Part shown: positions 16,210 through 23,335 of the stretch, piece by piece
Numbering within the stretch: the stretch's first letter is position 1
How the letters are laid out: each line of letters starts with the position of its first letter
Source of the DNA: Armatimonadota bacterium
GTDB taxonomy: Bacteria > Armatimonadota > JAAZEB01
Length of the DNA: 38,467 nt
NCBI GenBank assembly: GCA_016199585.1
Contig: JACQGM010000252.1
Location: forward strand, 1 to 38,467
Reading direction: 5' to 3'
Notes under the pieces: model-generated
Told to the model about the DNA's origin: nothing
The model's input: only the letters and a program-made list of their open reading frames with translations
The model's database searches: none
Translations under genes and position numbers: made by a program

Positions 16210-16354
16210 TCCTACAACCGCAGATACACGCGAAAGGGGCGAATGGGCTCTGAAGGGCAGGCGTCGCGCGCCCTACGGCGGACTGCGGCGAGAGCCGGAC
16301 CTCTGTCCATTCGCGTCCATTTGCGTTTATTCGCGGTCGGGTGCGGCCGTAGGA
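16210..16354. repeat. Dispersed element with inverted ends, copy 2
   Basis: Begins TCCTACAACCGCAGATAC and ends GTGCGGCCGTAGGA, giving imperfect inverted ends. It shares both termini and an internal CTGTCCATTCGCG block with copy 1 at 6548-6665 but is about 27 bases longer. It overlaps the last ~9 codons of the creatininase-family gene, supplying that protein's tail and stop codon. Confidence 0.72.
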
Positions 16355-17037
16355 TCCAGCAGCCTCCCCACTCGTTCCACCAGCTTGCCGAGGAACTCCT
16401 CGGCGTAGGCGTCGAGCGGCGCATTCCGCACGTCCACGTCCGTGATCCGCCACGTCCTGAGCCCGCTGCGCCCCGGGAGCTCGTACGTGCCCGGGTACTC
16501 CTTGGCCGGGGTGAAGCGCGAGACATCCACGGCCTCCGGACAGAGGGCCCTGAGCACGGCGGTCTCCACGGGGGTGGCGTGAGAGGAGGTCTCCGGCATC
16601 GCAACCAGAGTGAAGGGGATGACCGTCACCACGCGGATCGACCCCTCCTTCTCGTACTCCTCGCGCGCCAGGGCGAGCATCTTCTCCTGAACCGAGCCGC
16701 CGTGGAAGGAGAGGAGAACGGCGGTCTTGAACCCGACCTTCTCCAACTGCTGCAGGAGCGCCGTGAGGGTGGGCGCGGCCACTTCCAGCGGGAAGTCTAT
16801 GGTGCCCTCGTAGGCGCTGAAACCGGGCCTGCTGAAGTACGTGGGCGGCAGCACGATCCCCCCGTAGGTCCTGGCAAGCAATCGGCAGGACTCCCGGGCT
16901 CCAATGAGGTCACATCCCAGGGCGATGTGCTCGCCGTGCCACTCCAACAGCCCGATGGGCACCCAGGCCGTGGGGTTCTCCGCCAGCGCCTCGCGGAACT
17001 CCTTCACGAACATCCCGGCATAGTCTACGTTCCTCAC
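16327..17037 (-). CDS. Creatininase-family amidohydrolase
   Basis: 236 residues, close to the family length. Metal-site residues are all visible: E32, H34, H37 and D43 in LLEWHGEHIALGCD, H112 in LSFHGGS and E158 in SSHATPVET. Family members are Zn/Mn amidohydrolases acting on creatinine, formylated aminopyrimidines or mycofactocin precursors. In sugar clusters they are common but uncharacterised, so the substrate is unknown. The start is a GTG (17035-17037) with GAGG five bases upstream, seven bases after the GNAT stop codon, so the two are tightly coupled. The C-terminal PTAAPDRE is encoded by the dispersed repeat at 16210-16354, suggesting the original stop was overwritten. Confidence 0.86.
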   Translation of the reverse strand: MRNVDYAGMFVKEFREALAENPTAWVPIGLLEWHGEHIALGCDLIGARESCRLLARTYGGIVLPPTYFSRPGFSAYEGTIDFPLEVAAPTLTALLQQLEKVGFKTAVLLSFHGGSVQEKMLALAREEYEKEGSIRVVTVIPFTLVAMPETSSHATPVETAVLRALCPEAVDVSRFTPAKEYPGTYELPGRSGLRTWRITDVDVRNAPLDAYAEEFLGKLVERVGRLLDPTAAPDRE

Positions 17038-17044
17038 GTCGGCC

Positions 17045-17620
17045 TCATCTTTCCAGCGGGCGCAGGTCCTTCATCATCCACACCAGGTCGCAGACGCCCT
17101 CCGGCACCAGGTCGGAGCGAACCCAGTCGGGAAGACGGACGATGTCTCGGTAGCCAAGCGAGGTATAGAGGGTGTACGCCGGAGTGTTCGCGGACCAGAC
17201 GGTGAGGCAAGTGCGACGCTTCCCCAGCCGGCGCGTCTCCTCCTCCAGGGCCCGCATCAGGCGGCGCCCGGTCTCCTCGGTGTGGTAGTCCTTCAGGATC
17301 AGAAGGTTGAGCATGATGAACCCATCTCCATCGGTGGGCGTCAGAGTGCCCTCAGCGACGATCCGGCCATCCGCCTCCGCCAGGAGCGATACCCCCACCC
17401 GGCTCGCCATGTTCGTGAGGCGCTTCCCCAGGAGATCGCCCCCGGTGCGCAGGTTCGCGTCCGGCGGCGCGTTCCTCGGCCCGACCATAACCTTCTCGTC
17501 GTAGAGCGCCTTCTGCAGCGCCGTGTAGCCTTCGAGATCGCTCCACCGGGGAGTGCGGATCACCATGCTCTTGCCCTCCTGGCGCCACTCCTCGACCACG
17601 CGGCCTTCATCCGTTACCAT
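17045..17620 (-). CDS. GNAT-family acetyltransferase, copy 1 of tandem pair
   Basis: 191 residues. The GNAT fold is shown by VAEGTLTPTDGDGFIMLNLLIL, the acetyl-CoA loop region YHTEETGRRLMRALEEETRRLG and the closing VWSANTPAYTLYTSLGYRD. The Q/RxxGxG/A pyrophosphate-binding motif is degraded here (TEETGR) but intact in the neighbour (RDKGIG), so cofactor binding may be altered. Clearly a tandem duplicate of the gene at 17697-18245: TLTPTDGDGF, ALEEETRRLGKRR and TVWSAN/SVWSAN are shared. The ATG at 17620 has GGAGG upstream. Substrate unknown; an amino sugar or a glycoside amine would fit a catabolic operon. Confidence 0.83.
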   Translation of the reverse strand: MVTDEGRVVEEWRQEGKSMVIRTPRWSDLEGYTALQKALYDEKVMVGPRNAPPDANLRTGGDLLGKRLTNMASRVGVSLLAEADGRIVAEGTLTPTDGDGFIMLNLLILKDYHTEETGRRLMRALEEETRRLGKRRTCLTVWSANTPAYTLYTSLGYRDIVRLPDWVRSDLVPEGVCDLVWMMKDLRPLER

Positions 17621-17696
17621 GAGAGAGTCACCCTCCAGCCCCCCAATCCCGGGGGCAGCAACCTACCGGCGCGAGCCGCTTGCCCGCACAGGACCT

Positions 17697-18245
17697 TCAC
17701 AAGTCCTTCACCATGTAAACCATGTCGCTGACGCCCTCGGGCGCCAGGTCGGACCGGATCCAGCCCGGAAGACGCCCGACCTCCCGGTAACCCATAGAGG
17801 TGTAGAGGTGGAATGCGGGACCGTTCGCAGACCAGACGGAGAGGTAGAGGCGACGCTTCCCCAGCCGACGCGTCTCTTCCTCCAGGGCCACCATCAGGCG
17901 GCGGCCGATGCCTTTGTCCCGGTACTCCTTCAGGACCAGGAGGCCCAGGGTGATGAACCCATCCCCGTCCGTGGGCGTGAGCGTGCCCTCAGCGACGACT
18001 TGGCCCGCCACGTCCACCAGGAGCAGGACTCCCTGCCCGCACGCCATGTTGGTGAGGTGCCTGCCGAGCTGCTCCCCGCCGCTCCGCAGGTTGGCGTTCC
18101 TCGGGCCGGCCATCACCCTCTCATCGAAGAGGGTCTTGTGCATCGCGGCGTAGCTCTCCAGATCAGACCACCGGGCCGTTCTCATGACCAGATGCACACC
18201 CTCTTTGTCCCACTCCATCACCAGACGACCTTCATCGGTACTCAA
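17697..18245 (-). CDS. GNAT-family acetyltransferase, copy 2 of tandem pair
   Basis: 182 residues from a TTG start (18243-18245), chosen because AAGGAGG lies eight bases upstream and the N-terminus LSTDEGRLVMEWDKEG then aligns with MVTDEGRVVEEWRQEG of copy 1. A longer frame starting at 18308 would translate a tandem repeat. The acetyl-CoA motif is canonical (YRDKGIGRRLM), followed by SVWSANGPAFHLYTSMGYREVGRLPGW. Predicted cytoplasmic N-acetyltransferase of unknown substrate. It follows the 753-residue glycosidase gene in the same direction, with the 61-bp tandem hairpin repeat in the gap. Confidence 0.83.
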   Translation of the reverse strand: MSTDEGRLVMEWDKEGVHLVMRTARWSDLESYAAMHKTLFDERVMAGPRNANLRSGGEQLGRHLTNMACGQGVLLLVDVAGQVVAEGTLTPTDGDGFITLGLLVLKEYRDKGIGRRLMVALEEETRRLGKRRLYLSVWSANGPAFHLYTSMGYREVGRLPGWIRSDLAPEGVSDMVYMVKDL

Positions 18246-18280
18246 GGGGCAGACCTCCTTCACGCGTGCGCGTACGCGCG

Positions 18281-18388
18281 GGGGCGGCATGACGCCGGGC
18301 GAACACACGGGTTCGCCCCTACGCTTTCGCCTGCGCAGACGGGGGCGGCATGACGCCGGGCGAACACACGGGTTCGCCCCTACGCTTC
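18281..18388. repeat. 61-bp tandem repeat, two copies, each with a hairpin
   Basis: GGGGCGGCATGACGCCGGGC recurs at 18281 and 18342, a 61-base period, with near identity through GTTCGCCCCTACGCTT. Each unit carries GGGCGAAC-acacgg-GTTCGCCC (stems 18297-18304/18311-18318 and 18358-18365/18372-18379). It lies between two co-directional operon genes and could fold as paired RNA hairpins that affect read-through or mRNA stability. Confidence 0.85.
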
Positions 18389-18393
18389 CGTGT

Positions 18394-20655
18394 CTACGCG
18401 CGGGGGCAGCGGACCAGCGGAACCAGCCGCTCGTTCGTGAAACGCTCCGGCTCGCTCTCCCAAGCCTCCGCGAACTCCAGCACCACCACCTCGTGAATGT
18501 GTACCTTCGGGACGCGGATGGCTACCACACCATCCCTCTCCTCCACCTGGAGGGCCTCCCCGGAAGGCTGCAAGGTGACGCCCTTCAAGGCCCGCCCCCC
18601 CGTGCGCGCCTTCAGAACAAGATCGTGCACCGGAATCACGTGCTCCGTGAGCGGCACGGCGACATCAGGCCGGCCGTCAGGGCCCTGCAGCGGATCGAAA
18701 TGGCAGCGGCCCGGGATAGACTGGAAGTTCACCAGGTGAACGATCCATCGCCCCTCCTGCGGCCGCTCATACGCCGTCATCTCCACCGAGCCGGGTGCCC
18801 CCTCCAGCCGCACCGGCGCCCGAGATACCTCGTCGGCCACGAGCCACCGTGCCGCCAGCTTGCGCACCTCCGGCGACCCCTTGTACAGATACGCGCTGAA
18901 CACTTTCCCCGCGAAGTAGATGGAGCGGCCCTTCCCGCAGCGGCTCTCCACGATCGCCGGCCCGCTCGGCTCCTCGCGCACGAACGCATTCAGCATCGTC
19001 GTGAGGTTGCCCGGGTTGGGGCTGGGGCGGTAGCGGTCGTGCAACTGCGCCGTGACCTGCGCCCCCTCCCGCGCCGTCACCAGCAGCGCCGCCTGGTTCA
19101 GCGTCACCATCGGGTTCTCCCACGCCAGGAACGGGAACCGCTCCGAGGGCTCCACTTTCATCTGCAGCGCCCCGTACGGCTCGATCTTCTCCCCCGTGCC
19201 ATCCACCCCGAAGAGATCCGCCAGCCCGAAGTTCCCCCGCGGCCTTCCCCATTCGTCCGCCAGCGAGGTGCGGTAGGAAGAGACCAGCGTGCCCCCTTCC
19301 CTCACGTAGTTTCGGAACGCTTCCAGCTCCACGTCCGAGAGGCAGACGGCGTTCGGGAGGTAGATCACGGCGTAGTCCGAGAGACGCGGCAACTGGTTGC
19401 GCGTCAGCACGTCTCGCAGCACGTGCTCTTCCTGGGTCATCAGCAGCGCCCCGTGGAACTCCCCCATGTACTTCGCCGCCACATCCCACTGGTCGTCGCT
19501 AGTGTTGCCGTAGAAGTACTTCGACTCCTGGGAGAGGTAGACGCCAGCGGCCTTCAGGGACTTCCACTTCCCCACCCACGGCCGCGTCCGCTCCACGTGC
19601 CGATAGGCCTCCTTTGCTACACCGAGAGCCGCGGGGTTCAGTCTGCCGTGGTGGTCCCACATCGAGTCGGGAACGGGATACCCGCCGTGGGCCAGCACCG
19701 TGGCGCACAGGCCCAGGTAGGGGTCTCTCGGTATCATCTGGAGCAGACCCATGCCCCCGACGACGTTATCGAGCAGGATATCGAAGGGGAGCTTCCGCTC
19801 GGAGAGTGCGCGGAAGCACGCCGCCGTGTGTACCGGACGCGCCGTGGTGCGGTAGCCGAACCCGGAAGTCGGGTCCTGCGTCACGAAGTCCGTGGCATCC
19901 CGCAGCTCGTAGAGGTCCTTGCAGTAGAAGGCGTGGTAGTTCTGGATGACGATCGCCCCCGGCGCGTGCTCCCGCACCGTCCCCCGCACCTGGTTCAGGA
20001 ACCGGGCGTTCTCGCGGAAGGTCCAGGCGAGGTACTCCTTGTAGAGGGGCGAATCCCGATCCACGTCGTGCTGCGGCGGGTCCTCGCCCATCTCCTCGCG
20101 GAAACGGCGCGCGCACCCCGGGCACAGCTCCAAGCCCGGGTAGTCCAGCATGTCCACGTACAGCCCCGCCAGCGGGTATTGGCTGAAGACCTCCTTCACC
20201 TGCGCGAGGACGAAGTCGCCATAGCCGGTGTTCCAGCAGAGGCCCTTCGCCCGCCGCTTGCCGTCCTTTCCATAGGTGTAGTGCTTCCACCCCTCCGGCG
20301 CCTTCTCCCAGTCGCGCCAGTAGTGCAGGTGCATGAACTCGAAGACCGCCACCATCGCGATCTGGCGCTTCACGCACTCATCCGCCGCTTCGCCGAAGAC
20401 GTCCAGGTCGCCGATGCCGGAGTGAACCCGTCCGTGCTTCACCTTCGTGGGGTAGTAGCAGTTCCCCAGATGGCAGGACATGTAGAAGTAGAGGGTGTCG
20501 CACCCGATGTCGGCCAGTTGGCGGACGATCTCCCGGGGCTGGATGCCCTTGAGGATGTCCGGGATGGTGTCGTTCTGATCGTGGTCTACGGTGTGCTGGC
20601 CGATGAAGAATCGGTTGGTGAAGTCTTCCGGCCATCGCTTGCCGAACAGTTCCAT
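18394..20655 (-). CDS. GHL6-like putative glycoside hydrolase with beta-galactosidase trimerisation-like domain
   Basis: 753 residues, no signal peptide. The N-terminal barrel (about 1-360) resembles hypothetical glycosyl hydrolase 6/GH29-like families: IGCDTLYFYMSCHLGNCYYP, a CWNTGYGDFVLAQVKEVF helix, YVDMLDYPG with a likely nucleophile aspartate, and ELCPGCARRFREEMGEDPP. A GATase-like domain follows (YAVIYLPNAVCLSDVELEAF and REGGTLVSSYRTSL), as in the trimerisation domain of GH42-type beta-galactosidases, then a C-terminal beta domain. GGAGGAG precedes the ATG. The exact linkage cleaved is unknown; a deoxy-sugar or galactoside would fit the operon. Confidence 0.78.
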   Translation of the reverse strand: MELFGKRWPEDFTNRFFIGQHTVDHDQNDTIPDILKGIQPREIVRQLADIGCDTLYFYMSCHLGNCYYPTKVKHGRVHSGIGDLDVFGEAADECVKRQIAMVAVFEFMHLHYWRDWEKAPEGWKHYTYGKDGKRRAKGLCWNTGYGDFVLAQVKEVFSQYPLAGLYVDMLDYPGLELCPGCARRFREEMGEDPPQHDVDRDSPLYKEYLAWTFRENARFLNQVRGTVREHAPGAIVIQNYHAFYCKDLYELRDATDFVTQDPTSGFGYRTTARPVHTAACFRALSERKLPFDILLDNVVGGMGLLQMIPRDPYLGLCATVLAHGGYPVPDSMWDHHGRLNPAALGVAKEAYRHVERTRPWVGKWKSLKAAGVYLSQESKYFYGNTSDDQWDVAAKYMGEFHGALLMTQEEHVLRDVLTRNQLPRLSDYAVIYLPNAVCLSDVELEAFRNYVREGGTLVSSYRTSLADEWGRPRGNFGLADLFGVDGTGEKIEPYGALQMKVEPSERFPFLAWENPMVTLNQAALLVTAREGAQVTAQLHDRYRPSPNPGNLTTMLNAFVREEPSGPAIVESRCGKGRSIYFAGKVFSAYLYKGSPEVRKLAARWLVADEVSRAPVRLEGAPGSVEMTAYERPQEGRWIVHLVNFQSIPGRCHFDPLQGPDGRPDVAVPLTEHVIPVHDLVLKARTGGRALKGVTLQPSGEALQVEERDGVVAIRVPKVHIHEVVVLEFAEAWESEPERFTNERLVPLVRCPRA

Positions 20656-20688
20656 ATCTCCTCCGATCGCCTCGGGGTACTCGCGCGC

Positions 20689-22689
20689 CTATGGAGAGAG
20701 CGTGAAGACGCGCACGTCAAAGGGGTTCACGCCCGTTTCCCCGGACAGGCGAAGGATGACGCGGCCATTCTCCTCCCGCCACGAGTCCGCGGGGGCCTCT
20801 TGCGCGGCGCCTCTATCCGTGATATAGCGGAGCGAAGCGCGCCCCTGCCAGGGCTTCTCCATGGTCAGGTCACAATCCTCCACCCGGTCGTGGCCGATGT
20901 TGAGCAGGCTCACGACCCGTCTCCCGGTTGCGGCATCCTCCCACACCACGGGACAGACATCGGCCGCTCGATCCACGAACGCGGGGAGCGGCGTGCCGTT
21001 CAGCCACTCCAAGACGTTCCTGAGCTGTTCCTTCCTGAAGAGCGTCGGGAGGAAGTAGAGGTCACCGAGCTCGTAAGGGAGCACGGCCACCCTCCTCCCC
21101 GCCTTCTCGAACAGCACAATGCCGGGCGCGGCGGCTTCCCCGTCCGCGTCGGCGAAATGGGAGATCGCGACCGCGCTCGCACCGCGCGGGACCAGTCTGC
21201 CCGCGGCTCGCACACGCGAGTGGAACTCCCGGGCCGCGTAGTCCCCGCTCGCCGGGTGGTCGGCGAGCTGCTCGAAGAGGCACTCCCGGGGACTCAGCAT
21301 CCCTTCGAAGCTCACCCCGATCCGGTCGGCCAGACCGACCTCGCAGATGGCCCGCACGGCATCGAGCGTGATGAGCGCATGGTGCTCCCCCAGGTATCGC
21401 TCCACCTGCGCCGGGTCAATGAGGACGCTATCTTTGGTCAGGACGATGGTGGGCGCGTCGTCGCAGGTGATCGGTATTCCGAGGCGCCAGAGGAAGACCG
21501 GCACCCCGTGGCCGAAGATTTCGTAGGGCCAGCTCGGCAGCTTCTGGGGCCTCACCAGGCCTACGTCTTCACTTCGGACGACCCGGATCCCTTTCATCCG
21601 CCCCTTGTCCGGGATCGCTGCGGCGATGGCGCGGTGCGCCTCCCCGTACTTGCAGATCTTCGCCGCGAAGGGGTGGTTCTCGTCCACGTGTTCTTCCGGA
21701 CTGAAGCCCCAGACGCTCTGCTGCTTCACGTTGCAGATGAGGTTCGCCTTCACCTGGTAGTCGAGGAGCATCCGTGACGCCTTGACGAAGGGGCCGTGCG
21801 GGTAGCCGTCTATCTCCGCGTAGACTTCCGTATCCTCGGGGAGGAGGGCCTTCTGGAAGAGGGTCTCGTAGACCCCCCAGGGGAAGAGCATCCGGTCGTA
21901 GTCCTGGTACCACCCCTGACCGACGCGGACCAGCGGGCGAAGGCCGCCGGCGAACGCCTCAACAAGCTCCCGCGTCTTCCTCCCGCCGTAGGCAGCCGCC
22001 TCCACGGACGTGAGCATGATCCCCAGCCGGGCCTCCTTATTGGTGGTGTGGAGAGCCTGTTCCATGAGAACCGCCAGCTCCAGGAGAGTTGTCCGCTTGA
22101 AATCCAGCCAGTCTCTCTTGATGGCGTTCGGGGCGGCATCGCCGCACGCTTCCACCAGTTGCTCTCGCGTGAGGTCGCGCGCATGCCGCTTGTTGAACTC
22201 CTGGATATGGAGCGGGCAGAAGCAGGCGGGACCTCTCGTCAGGTACTCGTAGCGGAAGTCGTCGTCCACGAGGATCTTCGGCGCGCCGGTCTCGCCGAGC
22301 CGGGCGAAGAAGAAGCGCATGTAGTCGCGATAGACCTCGTCGAGCGGGCAGGGCGCGAACTCCTCCTGGTAGCCGCTGAGGGCCACCAGCGCCTGGCGGA
22401 ACCCGATCGGCTCTCGCCACTCGCTCTCCCGGTTGGGCATGAGGACCCGCACCACGTTGATGCTCGCCTCGATCCCGTTCTCCTTCAGGACCTCGATCGT
22501 CCTTCGGGTGTGCCGGACCCTTTCGGGGATCCGCTCTCTCGGCAGCCAGACAGGCTCCCTGGGCGTGTCACAGGGAACCAGCATCACCTCTTCCGCACTG
22601 ATCGCCCGGCAGAAGCGGACCAGCCCCTGAAGACGCTCCTCCGTCGCATACGTTCCGTAGATGACTCTCGGCACCCATCGGTGCTCCAT
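20689..22689 (-). CDS. Putative glycoside-hydrolase-like TIM-barrel protein, first gene of the catabolic operon
   Basis: 666 residues, cytoplasmic. The N-terminal half looks like a TIM-barrel sugar-active enzyme: RKILVDDD-type strand (APKILVDDDFRYEYL), FCPLHIQEFNKRHARD, LGIMLTSVEAAAYGG, then EIDGYPHGPFVK. The middle part has a GATase-like character (DDAPTIVLTKDSVLIDPAQVERYL) and a short beta domain ends the protein (VVSLLNIGHDRVEDCDLTMEKPWQG). It is similar in plan to its downstream neighbour but not an obvious duplicate, and I cannot assign a CAZy family. GGGAGG lies eight bases before the ATG. It is 33 bases from the next gene, so the two are probably co-transcribed. Confidence 0.7.
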   Translation of the reverse strand: MEHRWVPRVIYGTYATEERLQGLVRFCRAISAEEVMLVPCDTPREPVWLPRERIPERVRHTRRTIEVLKENGIEASINVVRVLMPNRESEWREPIGFRQALVALSGYQEEFAPCPLDEVYRDYMRFFFARLGETGAPKILVDDDFRYEYLTRGPACFCPLHIQEFNKRHARDLTREQLVEACGDAAPNAIKRDWLDFKRTTLLELAVLMEQALHTTNKEARLGIMLTSVEAAAYGGRKTRELVEAFAGGLRPLVRVGQGWYQDYDRMLFPWGVYETLFQKALLPEDTEVYAEIDGYPHGPFVKASRMLLDYQVKANLICNVKQQSVWGFSPEEHVDENHPFAAKICKYGEAHRAIAAAIPDKGRMKGIRVVRSEDVGLVRPQKLPSWPYEIFGHGVPVFLWRLGIPITCDDAPTIVLTKDSVLIDPAQVERYLGEHHALITLDAVRAICEVGLADRIGVSFEGMLSPRECLFEQLADHPASGDYAAREFHSRVRAAGRLVPRGASAVAISHFADADGEAAAPGIVLFEKAGRRVAVLPYELGDLYFLPTLFRKEQLRNVLEWLNGTPLPAFVDRAADVCPVVWEDAATGRRVVSLLNIGHDRVEDCDLTMEKPWQGRASLRYITDRGAAQEAPADSWREENGRVILRLSGETGVNPFDVRVFTLSP

Positions 22690-22857
22690 CGCTCTGACCT
22701 CCCGGCGGGAGCAGCCTCCTCGCGGCGGCGGCGCTCCGCCCTGCCGCTCGCGGTCGCATCGGAGCGGAGCACCGGGCCTTCGCCGGTTCGGGCTCTGAGC
22801 GTGCGGGCGGCCACCACGCCATGATTCTCCCTTGCCCGACGGATCTCCCCCTGCCGG

Positions 22858-23286
22858 CTGACGGCGCGGGAGTTCCAGGGCGTCTCACCCGCGCACTTCG
22901 AGGAGTTCCTGCTGCGCTACCAGATGCCGATCCTCACCCGCTTCGGTCTGTCCCGCTACGGCTGCTGCGAGGACCTGACGCGCAAGATGGACCGCGTCCT
23001 CACCATCCCGAACCCGCGCAAGTTCGTCTGTTCGGCCTGGACCGACCTGGAGAAGCTGGTGAACGCGATCAATGGTCGCTGCTGCATCGAGTGACGCCGG
23101 ATGGCGACCGGCGTGGTCTTCTCGCCGAGCATGGCGCCGATCCGCGCGCACCTGGAGCGGGGCCTGCGCGCGGCCAGGGGTGTCTGCACCCAGGTGGTTC
23201 TGCAGGAGCTGGAAACCCTCAACGGCCACCCCGAGCGGCTGAAAGAGTGGATCGCGGCGAAGGAGATCGGCGCCCGCGCACAGTGA
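22858..23286 (+). pseudogene. Decayed uroporphyrinogen-decarboxylase-like C-terminal fragment
   Basis: One plus frame reads LTAREFQGVSPAHFEEFLLR, then RFGLSRYGCCEDLTRKMDRV and IPNPRKFVCSAWTDLEKL. A TGA at 23092-23094 interrupts it, and it resumes RRMATGVVFSPSMAPIRAHL to LNGHPERLKEWIAAKEI. This matches the C-terminal part of a large UroD-like family common in Armatimonadota and Lentisphaerae, where a tryptophan codon is plausible at the TGA. The N-terminal two-thirds is absent and there is no start codon. So it is a 5'-truncated remnant with at least one nonsense change, left beside the catabolic operon. The GCC motif (YGCC) resembles the metal or corrinoid ligand region of methyltransferase-type relatives. 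Confidence 0.7.
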
Positions 23287-23335
23287 CGCGGCGCGCCGAT
23301 CCCCGCCAACGCTCGCGCCGGACGGGAACGCTCCC

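Noticed and set aside
18297-18379. LexA boxes in the tandem repeat (GAAC...GTTC)
   Set aside because: The half-sites are six bases apart, not four, and form part of a longer hairpin repeat inside an operon.
18184-21777. 1197-residue plus-strand ORF
   Set aside because: Antisense shadow of two well-supported minus-strand glycosidase genes, rich in arginine and proline with no family features.
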